From Rotaria macrura (lineage: Eukaryota > Rotifera > Eurotatoria > Philodinida > Philodinidae): DNA of 64,000 nucleotides. Under the pieces are notes generated by a model. The model worked only from the letters and a program-made list of their open reading frames with translations, was not told where the DNA came from and searched no databases. Positions 31,285 through 44,614 of the stretch are shown here, one piece after another. The DNA lies in the NCBI GenBank assembly GCA_900239685.1, contig OENT01000003.1, forward strand, positions 310,001 through 374,000, written 5' to 3'. Each line of letters begins with the position of its first letter. Within the stretch, counting starts at the first letter, position 1. Made by a program: the position numbers and the translations under genes.

Positions 31285-34200
31285 ATGGTAACTGTGATAG
31301 CAGATAAAGAAGAATTAGCAACGCCTATTAATAATGGTGTTACTTGTGGTTCACATGATCACGAACGAATATTTCAATATATTAGAGATTATCAAGAAGT
31401 AAATTTCAATAAGTTTTTCTATTTATATCATGAAGTAAAACAAACTGACGATGGTTTTTTATTTCTTCAATTTCAGGTTGATTTTCATCGATCGCCATCA
31501 TGTAAACCTTTTCCTGAAGATTTAGTTGGATTAACCGATGGTAAAATAGCAAAATCTTCAGTAAGTAAATAGTTCGATGAGCTATAAAAAAAAGAATATT
31601 GCTCATTAAAATAAGTCTACAACATTGACGCGTACCTCATGTCCATTTAACATCTCGTAAATTAACCAAGATGTAGTTGTATAGAAGAATAGTTACATAG
31701 TACGCCATTTAGGAAATATATAATTATATTTTTCGCCGTAGAAAACTATGACTGTCGGTACGTAGAAGAATTTCATACTCTAATACTTCTATTAGACATT
31801 TCAAAAACAATCATTGGCTATTACTCAAAAGAAAAAATCTTTTTCTCAGAGTCTTTTGTTTCTATTTCAATGAAGAATAATATTTTAACCTTTGATATTT
31901 GTTTCACTGAAAAAGCTTTGTTTTGGTTCCTAATAGATCAACGGTACATTTTTTGTGCAAATCGATTTTATTGAACTAATCAAAAATTTCAACAACAAGA
32001 ATAATAATAAAAATAATAACAATAATCCATCAGAGCAAATACATGATAATCAATGTTTATTGTTAACTTTGACCGATGGTATGACAAATGTCAAAGGTAT
32101 TATTAATGATTCTATTCCTGATTTAAGGTATGATTTTAAAGACGAATACATGTTTGAACTTTCTTTTTTGCTTTTATTTATTTATTTTTTGAATTTTCGA
32201 TTTATTTCAGTTTTAATACCAGACCCGGTTGTAAATTATTATTAACCGGTACAATCTTAATCAAAGATGGTTTATTACAATTAACGCATGACAATACACG
32301 CTTTCAATATGGCAGTAGTAGATATAGTCGACCGAAATCTACTTATCGAGTGAGTAATTTTTATGTAAAAGAAAACTTCATTATAATACAGAGAGAGAAC
32401 AATAAATAATTGATATTGATAGATGTATTTGTTTTCTTTATGCGTCATGACGACACAAATTTGTAAAAGAATGATATTTGATTTCTTAAATGAATAAGAC
32501 ATAACATTCTATTGTATTATTTCAGGGTCGTGTAGGTGGATCTCATAGGCCTTCATATGAAGGGCGACGTAAGTCTTCTATTTTACACTTCTTCATAGGT
32601 CATACCTACATTTTTATTGAAAGGTGGTGGTGGTCCTGGTAATAGTAATAGTCGATATGATAATGATGATAGTACATCAAATTTCCTAAAACGACCACCA
32701 CCAAAAAATACTTTAATGGATTTCATGACATCATTAAAAATTTCGAATGATACAAAACCAATCATTGATAATGACAATCATAAATCAAAAGATCGAAATG
32801 AGAGTAAACGTCGAAATAACGAACAACATTATCATCCAGCAAATAAAACGACTCATACTATTCATTCAACGAATTTATCAACAACGAATGATCATTATCA
32901 ATATCCAGATCAAATAATATTTCAACAAGAAGGCATACATGATCAATTAGACCCTGAAGATGATGCATCACATTCAAATTATCGTGAAAGAAGAAATCCG
33001 TTACCCCCCAGGTTTGTTTTAATGTATGAAAACACATAAAGAACGTTGAATATTAATAATTGATAAAAAAAGAACAAAGAATATATGAAAGAAAGATAAA
33101 CTTCTTTCTTCGGAAAAGATTTATATTCGGTTGAAGAATCAGATCTACTAGGTAGAAAAATACAACTCCATTGAAATCAAGATTGTTACGGTGAAAATAA
33201 ATAAAACAAACTTCTTTCTATTGAATTTCAGTATTACAATGTCGAAAGAGAAAAATGTAAGGCGAATGAATCTTGATGACTCATAGTAGGCAATCGTTTC
33301 AGATTTTCATATTAAAAAATGGGCACTTTCAAAATTTGATAAAAACAGATCATTATAATTACATGTTATTTCGGACTGCTCTCAGTAGTAAATGTTGTGA
33401 AAGTAATATGATGATCCTCTCGTACATAGAGCATATGCACGGTTTACTTTGATTAATATAAATAAACAAACTGATAACTATTAGAATTCTATTGATCTAT
33501 GCAAAACTAAAATGTATTTGCAGTTAATCAAATAATTTGTGACAAGCATGTTGCTTTTCTTTTTTTTTTTATAAAACAGACTACGGATAGGATCTCGAAC
33601 TTTTTTTCTTTCGTCGAACTGAAATTTTTCTTTTCTCTCTGGAACAAAAAAGCGTCGTCAGTAAAATCTATTGTTGGATTTTAATGGGAAAAAAAGTCAA
33701 ATTTAAGACTTTCAAAAATTAGCAACTGAAACTTACACAATCGAGTTGTTTTAGATTAGAATACAAACAGACACATCTTGTTGTACATATTAGTACCATA
33801 GAGCTAACGAAAACAGTTTCTCGTTTTCGTTTTTTTCAATACCGTCACTTGCTGATTGCATCGATTTGAAGCATATTTCGTCTCAATATGATACTTACAT
33901 TGATGAAATTCACTAATAAAGATACCAAAGAAATGAACGAAAGGAAATCGAAATGAATACCTATCGAATTTCTTTATTGGATGAATACTGTTTGTTTTGT
34001 TTTCGTGAGAGTCGACAGGTTTTCTTATGTCTATTCGATCGTTTACTTTAGACTTCAACGTGCTCAAGAAGAACGTACTCGTCGAAATACGAATCGTTAT
34101 TACGACGAACTAACATCGTTGAATGGTAATGACGTCAATAGTAATTATCGTAACGGTGCAGCAAATAATAATTCTCTATCTTCCCCATCATCATATTCAC

Positions 34201-36121
34201 GACATGCAGATCTCATGTCTTTTATTCCTCATAATTCAACTACGGGTCAACCACATACAGGCGCCCTTAATTCCTATGGAACACATACAAATATGCTTGC
34301 ACCAACGATGGGTTCAGCATCAACTCATCTTGCTTATTTTTCAACTAATCCAGTATTTAATGATACATATAAATTTCTTCTATATTATTTCGTTTGCTTT
34401 TCATTCTAAAAACTAGGGTCATTTAACATATGGTCTTGCTGGTATTTCGAGTCCACCATTTCATAGTCAACAACCATCTATGGGTCCTGGATATGGAAAT
34501 GATCAATTGGCATTTTGTTATAGAACTCCCTATGTAACTCAAACATATATTCCATCAACAGTTGCAAATGATTTAAACGATGAAACAAAACCGTATGATA
34601 ATGATACTACGACTCCATCTGCTTTACAAACTAATTCATGTATTGATGAAAATGAAATAAAAACTACTAATGGTTCTCACCAAGATGAAGATAATAACAA
34701 TAACAGCAATACTAATGAAAATAAATCTCAACCTTCATCGAACGAACAAAAAGTAACTTCATCATCGTCGTCGTCGTCGACGGGGTCTTCATCGTCATCG
34801 AACGATGAAAATCATAATTCACAACAAATTATTCTTGAACAGCATGATGATAAACGTCGAGATTCAAATTCCGTATGATTTAAAAATAAGAATTTCCGTT
34901 TTTTAAAATTTTATTCAATGCTCTTTTGTTCTCTGTAGAATTCTCGCGTACGTTGGAGAGTAGACGATGTTTGTCTTGCTCGATGGAGTGAAGATCAAGA
35001 AGTAAGTTTGAAAAAATTTAGATTGAAAACAAAATATTGACGAATGCGTTTTTTAATACTAGTTTTATGTTGCTATTATTGTTGATATTCAACCTCCTTA
35101 TTGTGGCGTTATATTTCGTGATTACAATAATTACGATAAAGTACATTTTAGTGAACTTAAACTATTACCGCGTGATCAACCATATGTAAGTATGAAAATA
35201 TCATAAGCGTATGCCTCATCTACAGATTTAATTTTTAACAAACAGAAATCTCATTGAAAATAATTTCATGCATATTAGTTATTCTGCAATAAGCCGACAT
35301 TTTTATATAATGCTAGTATTGTACGTTTCATAGAGAAACATGCGAAATATTACTGACGAAATAAATATTGATTCATTTGACTCATGAAAACATATTCTAT
35401 AGAAACTTATAACGAATAGATAATGTCATGTTTCGAGTCAAAAAATAGAATGTTCATTAGAAAGACATATTAGAGAGTTTCTTGAATAGAATTTTACTTG
35501 GATAAAAATTCATCATGTTCTTTTCGTTTATAGTATCAATTTATTCCACCCATGACTGCGCCTCCAGTTGATATGAATATTCTTGCGACTAATATTTGTT
35601 TTCCTCCACGTACAAATTATTATCCTTCAAATGTCGATGAATGTATATTGATGCCAGAAGCACCACCATTTCCATTTAATTCAGCCGGTACACTCTACAT
35701 GTGTCCGCCACCATTAACATCTATATCCCGTTCGAATCGTTATAATACTATAAATACTCTATCATCTTTTCAACAGGCTAATAAACCTATTGAGAATGGT
35801 AGCTTAAATGATAATACGAACATTGATGCAACAATAAATTCATTATCAACACCAAGTAAAGATTCAAATGACACAAGTATTGTTGATTCAACAGCAGCAT
35901 CCACGGATGATAATCAACAAGTGCAACAACAAGATATAACATTATCCATGCATGAAATTCGACATTGTTCGATTGCTGATGCAACTATTAAATTAGTTAA
36001 AGAAGATCATGAACGTGAACGTAGCACAAGCACAGAAAGTATAAGCACTAGTAAATATGATGAACAACAACAAATAATCATCAATGACGAAGAAAAAAAT
36101 TCTGTGGTTAATGTCCATTAA
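31285..36121 (+). CDS. TDRD3, Tudor-domain scaffold of topoisomerase 3-beta
   Basis: Multi-exon gene. In animals TDRD3 binds TOP3B through an OB-fold and reads methylarginine on histones and RNA polymerase II through a Tudor domain. The first exons are 31285-31398, 31477-31560 and 31937-32127, and exon 4 starts at 32211. The OB-fold reads LLLTLTDGMTNVKG, then FNTRPGCKLLLTGTILIKDG, like human RLQMTDGHISCTAVE and NTPPGTKVKLSGIVDIKNG. PPPKNTLMDFMTSLKI matches human APSTLFDFLESK. ERRNPLPPR, assembled across the 1040-nt intron at 33012-34051, resembles the exon-junction-complex motif (human KENPLPQG). The Tudor domain (about 34940-35190) has VRWRVDDVCLARWSED, FYVAIIVDI and GVIFRDYNNYDKVHFSEL. The UBA domain between OB-fold and Tudor in vertebrates is not seen. 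The C-terminus is longer than human and low complexity. The start is the first ATG in frame. Confidence 0.9.
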
Positions 36122-37131
36122 TTTTGAATATATATATGTACACATATGTATCAAAAAAGAGTGTGAGAAAGAGAGAGAGAGAAGCAAAGCATAAGCGATG
36201 AATTATTAACATTCGGATAGTAATGTATCGCATACGCATATGTTTACAGTGAGGACCTTGTCTTATTCTTCTTCTTCTTCTATTTTCTATTTGATTGTTT
36301 CTTTCGGTATGAAAAACAAGCAAATAAATAAGCACTTTTTTGTTCTCTGTTAATACTTATTCATCAAAGTTTCGCTTAAATGTGTTCATTGTTTTCTTTC
36401 TTTTTCGCGCGCGCGCTCTCTCTCTCTCATTGTCTCTTATAGTACTCACCGTATTTGTTATTGGTTTCTCTGTTTAAGGCATTCGCAAGCTTGTGCTTAT
36501 TTATTTACTCCTTGTAAATGCTGCCCCATTCTCTTTCTGTGTTTTCTCTCTTTTTGCTTCACTTAATTGAGCCTGACATGTTTACGAAAAGAGAGCTTAA
36601 CAAGAATTCACTGATTCATATATCCTTGATCTGTAAACAAAGAAAACATAAAGAAACAAGTGTTTGTCTTCGTGAATTCTCTTTTCATCATTTAAAAGAA
36701 AGTCCATGCATATATTCACACATATAACGCTTTTTTTCATTTCTGACGTGCGATTGTTTGATTGTTGTTATTGTTTTTTTTTTGTTTTTTTTCTTCTTCT
36801 GGTGACGATACCATGATGCTCTCTTGTATCGAATGTGTGATTCTATGTTTTGTTTTCTTCGTGTGTGTATTCTTACATTATTATTGCCGTTGCTACTACT
36901 ATATCTCGAACGTATGCATGTTTTCTCTGTCAGTGTCTCTCTCTCTCTCTTTTGTTTCACTTCACTTTTTTTTATTATTATTACTATCATCATTGAAAAC
37001 AAAAAAAAAACTGAAACTGGTTTTTAAACAAGAACATGAAAAAAAATATATAAGTCAAACATATGGACGTATCTCTTGTTCTTTGATGTTTTGTAGTTTT
37101 TTTGTTTCTTTTTATAATTATTTTATAGACA
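36122..37131. other. Gap between TDRD3 and TACC
   Basis: About 1 kb without a credible coding region. It is rich in pyrimidine runs, including (CG)n-(CT)n at 36406-36428 and CT tracts near 36935-36950. The last bases before 37132 form a T-rich tract ending TTTTATAG, a good splice acceptor, so a 5' untranslated exon or a trans-splice site probably lies at the end of this stretch. Confidence 0.55.
36406..36428. repeat. Compound (CG)n(CT)n microsatellite
   Basis: A short alternating CG run passes directly into a CT run. Alternating CG of this length is conspicuous in such AT-rich DNA. Confidence 0.8.
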
Positions 37132-39700
37132 ATGACAGATGAAAATGCAGCTGATTTTCAGTCAGCATCATCAGAAACTCATGATGAAAACAATAGTTCA
37201 TTTATATTGAATCGAACTAATATTCCAATGGATGTTGATGTTGATGATGAACTAATAAAATCAGTTCCAACAGAAAGCAATGGACACATATCACCAACAT
37301 TACAGACAATTGAGAATGAAAATAATATTGAACAAGATAATGAGGATGTTTTACGTCCAGGGTAAACGATAATATTCAAAGAATAAAAGGTTTGTTTTAA
37401 GTTATTTTTCTAGAAATCCTGAATTAAATAAATCATTTGATATTTTACCACAAATTAAAGATGATGACACCTCGGCCTCGGATCCAATAATATCAGATAA
37501 TAGTGTAAGTGATGTTCTTGTCTTATTTGGAAACATAGGTGATAGAGGGAAAAAAAGACTAAAAAGAATCCATGTAATTCTTTTTGGCAATGAACATTCA
37601 CTTCATGATTTTGCTTTCTTAGGCTACGAATACAAATTTACTCGATACAACTATTGAATTATCAACTCATCATGATGAATTCGATGAAAAACCTTCACGT
37701 AAGATTTCATGTTTGTTGCTTCTGAAATTAATTGTATTTCTTGTAGAAGATTTAAGTTTGGCCTCGCCAACTAACGATATTGATCCATCGACGGTTGCTC
37801 AATCAATTCTGCCGAATCAAATTTCTCGTAAGTTTGTAAGAAAACGACAGTTCTTTTTAATTTACGCCTCTACGACCATTGTTAGTTGAATATCCGTACG
37901 TAATACCACAACCGGCAGAAAATGTTCCACCTTCATCGCCAACCCCTATTGAAAAGGCAGCTGCATCGACCAACAGTACGAAATTACATATTAATAAGAC
38001 GTTAGAAACACAAGGTATTCTATTGAACACGTATTCTCTCGTAGAACAAGCTTTATTGTTCACTTTTTTTTCCATATTCTAAGAACCTTCACTATCAACA
38101 TTGCCTAACGATAAAACATTCGATACAAATACATTTGTTCTGAAAAGAAAAGAACGACGCAAACTAATAACAGTAACCACTGATAATAGTTTCAATGGAG
38201 TATGTATTCATTTATCATTCAAGGTGAATAAAACAAACAAACAATAAAATAAATTATTTGATAGGTTATCGAAGAAACTCCACCAGATATATGTAATAAA
38301 CAATCTCCGTTCAACACTCCGTCCGTTTCATTGGATGCTGCAGTAGCTTCTCGAACAACTAAAGCAACTCCATCTTCACAACAGCCGCCAATCGATCCAA
38401 CACGCATCATGTAAGGGTTATATTGTCTCGGACGCTGTTTCTCTCGTTCTCCAATCTTTTTTTTACCAATCGATGCCTGCTCGGGAGAAAGAAAAAAAAC
38501 AAACTTTTCTCTTTTTTCTTTTTCTGTTCTTAATGTCCATACGTTGGCATATCATTATTGCTCGCTATAGTAGACCTCCGCATTTTTTTTTCTTCACTCG
38601 AAACACGCATCATGTCAGCAACGTCTAATATCGATGACGAACTTGTTAATCTACACCAACAATTAGCTTTACTACCAAGTATTTCATCGACAGCATCGTC
38701 TTCATTTCATGAAGATGATATCTGTCGAACTAAAGACATAAATACGAGTTCATTAACTGATTTTATGATTGCTGAAAAAACAATTTTTCAACCGACGACA
38801 GAAGCAGATATGATTAAAAGTCTTATAATGTCGAATGACAATCCGATGGTGAAATCTTCATTGTTTCGTTCATTAATTGAACATACAGAGCCAACAGTAA
38901 ATGCACAACAATTAACTGAACATTTCTCTTCATCGAAAGACGAACAAAAAAAATCGAAATCTCATAAAATTGATGAACATCTTTTACGTCCATTTAGTGA
39001 ATGTGTCGAACAATATTATCGAATACTTTATCGTGTATGTGAATGTACAGAAGAATTAAAGCAAGAATTACGGCATGTTAAAAGTGATCGTGATCAGATG
39101 AGTGAAGATCTGATCAATGCTGAAAATGCTTATGCTGATGTTAAAAAACGAAATGAAAAACTTAAGTTAATCATCAATGAACATAAAACGGTTGGTACAA
39201 AACACCCACACAGATACAAGAATAAATTATTTTAATTATTTTTTTTGTGTTTAGAATACGGAAACATTGAAACGTTTTTCAGAAGAATCTGTTCGTTACA
39301 CTGAAGAGCAAAAACAAAAATATGCTGTTCTTAAACAACATGCACAAGAAAAATTAAATGAGTATGACAATAAATTAGTTAAAAATAAAATAAAATTAAT
39401 AACATCAATGTATTCATATTTCTATTTAGAGCTAATAGCGAAATCGAACGATTAAGACGAGTACATGGATCAGAAGTAGAAGGCGTACAAACTCAATTAC
39501 GCTATGCACAACTACGTGTTCAATCACTTGAGCAAGAATTAAAATCTGTCAAACAAGAATTAGAGCAGAAGGTACATACATAAATCGTTGATATGGAGAA
39601 AGCAATATATATTTATTTCTATTTCAATTTTGTTTAGAAAAAAGAAAATAACGAATTGACAAATATTTGTGATGAACTCTTAGCAACTAATAGAAGATAG
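37132..39700 (+). CDS. TACC, transforming acidic coiled-coil centrosomal protein
   Basis: Multi-exon gene beginning MTDENAADFQSASSETHDEN. The N-terminal half is acidic, Ser/Thr-rich and disordered, as in all TACC proteins. The C-terminal 200 residues are the TACC coiled coil. VKSDRDQMSEDLINAENAYA corresponds to human VLVADKNQALSDLASTEKAF. QKYAVLKQHAQEKLNEANSE matches RYQALKAHAEEKLQLANEE, RVQSLEQELKS matches RIQSLEKTVEQ, and ENNELTNICDELLA matches ENEELTRICDDLIS. The protein stops soon after, as the family does. TACC proteins bind ch-TOG/XMAP215 and, through Aurora-A, stabilise spindle microtubules. The model is uncertain at 38399-38615, where a 14-bp direct repeat separates two open segments and no GT-AG intron restores the frame cleanly. 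A second start at 38612 (MSATSNIDDELVN) may serve a shorter form. Confidence 0.88.
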
Positions 39701-42427
39701 TTGATCTTTTTGAATGATAAAACATGTATATATATATGCTAGTATGTCAAAATTGATATTACGCTCAATATTCGCATTCCAGATGGAACATTGTCGCATG
39801 TCGAATTGACGAGGAATATTTATTTTAAAACTTGCAGTTGTCTATAGATCAGTGTCGAATATGAAATCTCAAAAAAACAAAGTCGTTTTTTTAGAAAACA
39901 ATAGTAGATCAAACATTGATTAGCGAAAACTTTCAAACCGTGTGATGGATGAATCTTCATTTGAAATCGCTCTTCTATGTGATGTCCTGGATTAATTTGA
40001 CGAAGAGACTAATGATTCTATCGTTTTAAATGCCATCGTTTTCATCTGAATAAATTAATTAGAATTCAAATTTGACGTTGATCGACCGATAAACTTGAGT
40101 TTCAATGTAAACTTCTCATTCAATTTAACATTTAACGTAATCCCAATTTTGATACTAACATATATTTTATACTCTATTAAACACTCCATTTCTCAACTTA
40201 ATTATTTTTTTTCTCATAACTTCTTCTTCTCATTTTGTACTAGTCTTATATTTTTTTTCTGTTACACTCTCTCTCTCTCTCTCGGTGTGTTTATTGTGTA
40301 AAACTGAACAACCAATTGGACAAAACATATGTTTGTAGATGAATATATAATAATGCCTTCATTTTTCAAAATCGATTAAGTATTCTATTCACTTTCATCA
40401 TACTTCTCTTCTGACTGTGCTTACAATTGATATGCCTATTTCGACATGTTTTGAACAATATCAATGAACTCATCTAGTTAGTGCAAATACATCTACTGTG
40501 TAAGTAGAAAATCTATTTATCTTACTATGCAAACGGATCGCTTCTATTTCTATTATTTAAATAAAGTATATATGCCGTTGATTTTTCAATTGGATCGCAA
40601 TAAAAGTCATTAAGATTTATTATAACTAGTTTGACTCGCAAATAAGTGAGTTGTTGTCTCTTCGATTTTAACATAAAACCTTGATTGTTATAATGAACTT
40701 TAACATCATAATTCATTCTTGAGCTAGGATGTTACAATACTCCTTTTTCTTCTGTATTGAACTATGACATATTTTACGTCAACCATAGTGTGTTTGTGCT
40801 AGTTCAATACAAAGAAAATTGTCATTTTCATTCGTGTTGAATAAATGATGTTTAGTGTATGCAACTCCACATTTTTTCTTGTCTGCTTCACAACAGAATA
40901 TGAGCTAGTAAAAATTTTTGCGCTGATCAATTCACACATATAGATGAAAACATAATCAAACTTGAAGCACGAATGTAGAATGGAAAGATAACTATGAGTC
41001 CATGTTTAACCCTAGAACTAGATTTTAAGTGATTGTATCAAAATCTAGATTTATCGATCAGATAATAGATTTTAACAATGATTTGACTCATGAATAATTT
41101 TTGAACAAAGCAAACAAGAAATCAACGTGTCTGGTGCCCACTATTTCTTTGACCAACTTGTCTTGCTGGTCATTTTGATTGAATGAATGACTATGTAAGA
41201 AAATTTCTATCTTATTAGAAATTACGAAAAACACAAATCGATCGACGAACAACTTAGATTTTGAATACTACACAGTGAACCAAATGAATTGTAAATAGGC
41301 AACCTTATCTTTCTTGTTATACAAGACTACAGCAGAATACAATAGTGTTCATCATGTGATATGAATAGAACAATGAATTACATTTATTTCTATGTAAAGC
41401 AATAAATATGTTATTAACAAAAACAAAATATTCCAACCAATGTATAGTAATTTAGATTCGTCATAAAAGAATTCTTACTGTTTTATTCATACTTCATACA
41501 CGTCAGAATTGTCGATCCATTCTTAGTTGATAAAAAGTATTATTCTCTGACAGTATTTACTTGCTCTAGGACTAATTATGATTCGATTTATTTATGAGCA
41601 ATATTGTTAACATATTTCATTTTGATTTCTGTTCGAAGAAAATCAGGTAATATATAATTTATCAGCTCTTATCCACACTTAAAACTCAAGCGTAAAAACT
41701 GTGAAGGAACTAGAACGATTGAAAAGTCAATCATACTCATTTTATTTTCTTCTTCACCATGAATTATTTGAACTCTTGTTTGAAAACTTATAATAGAATA
41801 ATTGTAAATAGTTTTTATTAAAAAATGGTGACTATTTTTTTGACTTTAGCTATAAATTTTTTCTTATAAGTCATTTAGAGTATTAAACAAGTGATTCAAT
41901 GGAATTACATCATTCAACATGATTGATAATGTATACATCAATCTGTATGCTTTTGTCAAAAAGTGTCGATTTCAGGATGATGTCAGACACCTATGGTTTG
42001 TTTGTGACAGTCTTCAGTTTTAAAAACTAGATATTTCTTTGTTTGAAATAGATCGAATGACTCAATATTGAAACAAAAACGGAATGCAATACTACGTGTT
42101 GATCGTCGATTGAATTTACAAATAAATAAATCGACATCCATCAGTTTTTCCCGTCAATATATAAAGAATTATTGGTTAACATCAAAATTCTTCGGCCAAG
42201 AAAATGTGAATGAACTTAATCGTTATATGTTGATATCTTGCTGTTGAATGACGTTTTGTTTCTTTTTAAATTCTTTTTTTCGTGTGTTCACGATATTCGA
42301 ACAAAAGAAACACAACAATTAACGTGTCCTCTTTTTTTCTCTTAAATCTGAAAATTAAGATTTATCAAAGGAAAATAATCGCGATACTTATCTATTTATT
42401 TCTCAGATCTAGATCTACAAAGAAAAT
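39701..42427. other. Intergenic, no gene seen
   Basis: About 2.7 kb of AT-rich sequence with stops throughout both strands; the few open frames are under 70 codons and low complexity. A (CT)n run lies near 40267-40283. A pyrimidine tract ending CTCAG about 20 bases before the TIMM10B start looks like a splice acceptor for a 5' leader. Confidence 0.6.
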
Positions 42428-42972
42428 ATGAGCACTCAAGAGCAACTAGTAAGTGATGTATACATACATGATTTTATTTATACATGTTATCATCAATCTT
42501 ATTTAACCGACAATAGTACCGGGAATTTCTGGAAATGTATCATCGTGTTGTTGAAGAATGTTTTAATCGATGTATTCACACATTCAATTATCGATATTTA
42601 CTTGATGATGAGGTAGGTTTAGAAATGATATGTAGTTGATGTTTTTGTTCTATAATGCGAAAGATATATTTAATCTAATACTAACGACAAATATTTCCTT
42701 CTTTTGCTTTTACTTTTTAGAAAATTGGTACAAACATTGACGAAGTTTTTATTTCAATCATAAATAATTCATTTTTCTTTCTTTCTTGTATTTAGATTGA
42801 TTGTGCACTGAGCTGTACATCCAGGTATTTTAATTATAGCCAGCGAATAGCAATGAATTTTGCTCAGATACACACAAAAAAAATGCTCGATATGCAAGAG
42901 CAAGTTGAAGCACAACAACCAGAATCATCAATGGTGAATAATCTAATCAATCAGGATACAAAACCTTCATGA
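42428..42972 (+). CDS. TIMM10B (Tim9b/FXC1-type) small Tim chaperone
   Basis: Three exons (42428-42448, 42517-42612, 42796-42972) encode 97 residues; human TIMM10B has 103. The small Tim signature of two CX3C motifs is present: ECFNRC in exon 2 and DCALSC in exon 3, 20-odd residues apart. YREFLEMYHRVVEECF parallels human LRDFLLVYNRMTELCF. The long helix YFNYSQRIAMNFAQIHTKKM precedes a polar tail. Small Tims form hexamers in the mitochondrial intermembrane space and escort carrier proteins to the TIM22 translocase, and TIMM10B docks them on TIM22. No presequence is expected, since import uses the MIA40 disulfide relay. TIMM9 is the nearest alternative, but the LRDFL-like start and the tail fit TIMM10B better. 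Confidence 0.85.
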
Positions 42973-44028
42973 TCAAATCCATTATACTATTCATGCTGCC
43001 GTTGTTTGCTTTGCATTGTTGTTCTTGTTTGATCCATTGAATTTCATCGTTTTTGCTAGAAAAAAAAATATACATTTCTTCGATAAACATTTTTGCAAAT
43101 GATCGGTAACTAACTGTTTGTTTTTATTTCGTTGTTCGATGAATAATGATGTTCGCACTCTAGAAGAGCATATGTAAAAAGAAGAAGAGTATCAGTAATA
43201 TAAGAAGAATTAAAACATTTACTCGATTATAAGGACATTCATTAAAAGTCTAAATAAGATGGCTACATGCATCAAGACAAGAGTGTATGATGAACTAACA
43301 TGTTCCTATGTCTTCTTCACAGGCCGGATAGATCTCTAGAATAATTTTAAAGTTTTGAATAGAGTCTCTTCGATCTATGAGATTTACATGATGTCGATCC
43401 TTCCCTGATGGACATTATTTACATCGTGCATTTCTTAAAATTTTCAGATATTCCGAAGGCATTGTTCAAAACTTGTGGATTTTACTGTGGAGAATAATCA
43501 AATTTGACTTGATTGATACGCAAAAATTGTAGATTATCTTTTGAAAACTGAATGGTATTAAAATTATTATTAGAAAATTCTCTAGTGTCAGTAGCCAGTA
43601 ACGAAGTGAAATCGATAAACAGATATCAAAATACGTTTGCTTAATAGTAAACTTTATGCTTAGATGTTTTAAGAAAGTTTAGTGAGAGCTGTGCCACTCG
43701 TAAAATTTCGATAACAATCAAGAAATAAGAGGAACAACGAGTACTGCGTTGTAATATTTGTTATTGAAATTGAACTGTAAACTCAATAAATCGTTTCCAC
43801 CAGTACAAATATTTAATGATATCTTTGATCTGCAGTTAAGTTCTTAGGAAACTATTATTACGTGCTGATTCTAATAGGAATTCACCATAATTTGAAGTTG
43901 ATATCATAGATAGCAACTACTTCTTAACCAGTTTGTATTCTAAGACAATGTTCATAAAATCCACTTGTTGAAGAAATTGCATTATTCTTCTCAAGGTTAT
44001 TTCGTAAAAGTGAAAAAGAAGGTCTACC
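42973..44028. other. Intergenic 3' of TIMM10B
   Basis: About 1 kb with no open frame worth noting and no repeat beyond short AT tracts. Confidence 0.6.
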
Positions 44029-44614
44029 CCGAACTGGGTCCTATAACTCGTCCCATATAAAAAAAGACGATTCTGAATTCGTTCCGTTCTAATTGAAGTC
44101 CTGATTTAATTCAGACATATAATATCCGTTTGTAATGTATTCAACATCAAGTTTCATATCCATAAGAGAAAATCGAGTACATTTGTAGAAAAAACAACAC
44201 ATTTTAGACGAAGAGTTTAATTTTTTTATTAACCGCCACTATTTTGCCTGATTTAATAGTTAATTCAGTTTGAGTTATGAGAACGTTTTCATATGCGTCC
44301 CTTAGTTCAAGAAGTTTTTCATCTATTTTGTCATCTAGTGCTTTTTCACTTGTTGTAAATCGAAACATGTTAACGAAAAATAGATGCTATCAAGATATGA
44401 ACAAAGGTTAAATTATCTATACTATTTTCCACATCGTATACAGGTTCAACGAATTCACCACGTTATTAAATAAAGTAGTAAGATGTCATCCTCCCTCATG
44501 CTACTAATACTAATTTTAATCGATAAACTAATCAGGGCCGTAAGTAGAATGGGACGAATTCGGATACAATTATATGGGATCGGTTAGTATGGGACGAGTT
44601 ATGAGACCAGTCCG
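44029..44614. mobile_element. Probable miniature inverted-repeat element (MITE), non-autonomous
   Basis: Two arms about 585 bp apart are inverted copies. The left arm (44033-44057) contains CCTATAACTCGTCCCATA and the right arm (44588-44611) contains its reverse complement; over about 24 bases they differ by one small gap and one or two substitutions. A second paired block lies inside (left 44072-44090 with GAATTCGTTCCGTTCTA, right 44545-44563), 16 of 19 matching, so the arms are compound and about 60-80 bp long. The middle has no open frame. I see no clear target-site duplication. Divergence between the arms suggests an old insertion, and no family can be assigned by eye. Confidence 0.6.

Noticed and set aside
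36688-37142. Overlapping plus and minus open frames between TDRD3 and TACC
   Set aside because: Both are driven by pyrimidine-rich simple sequence (poly Phe/Leu/Ser or poly Lys/Arg).
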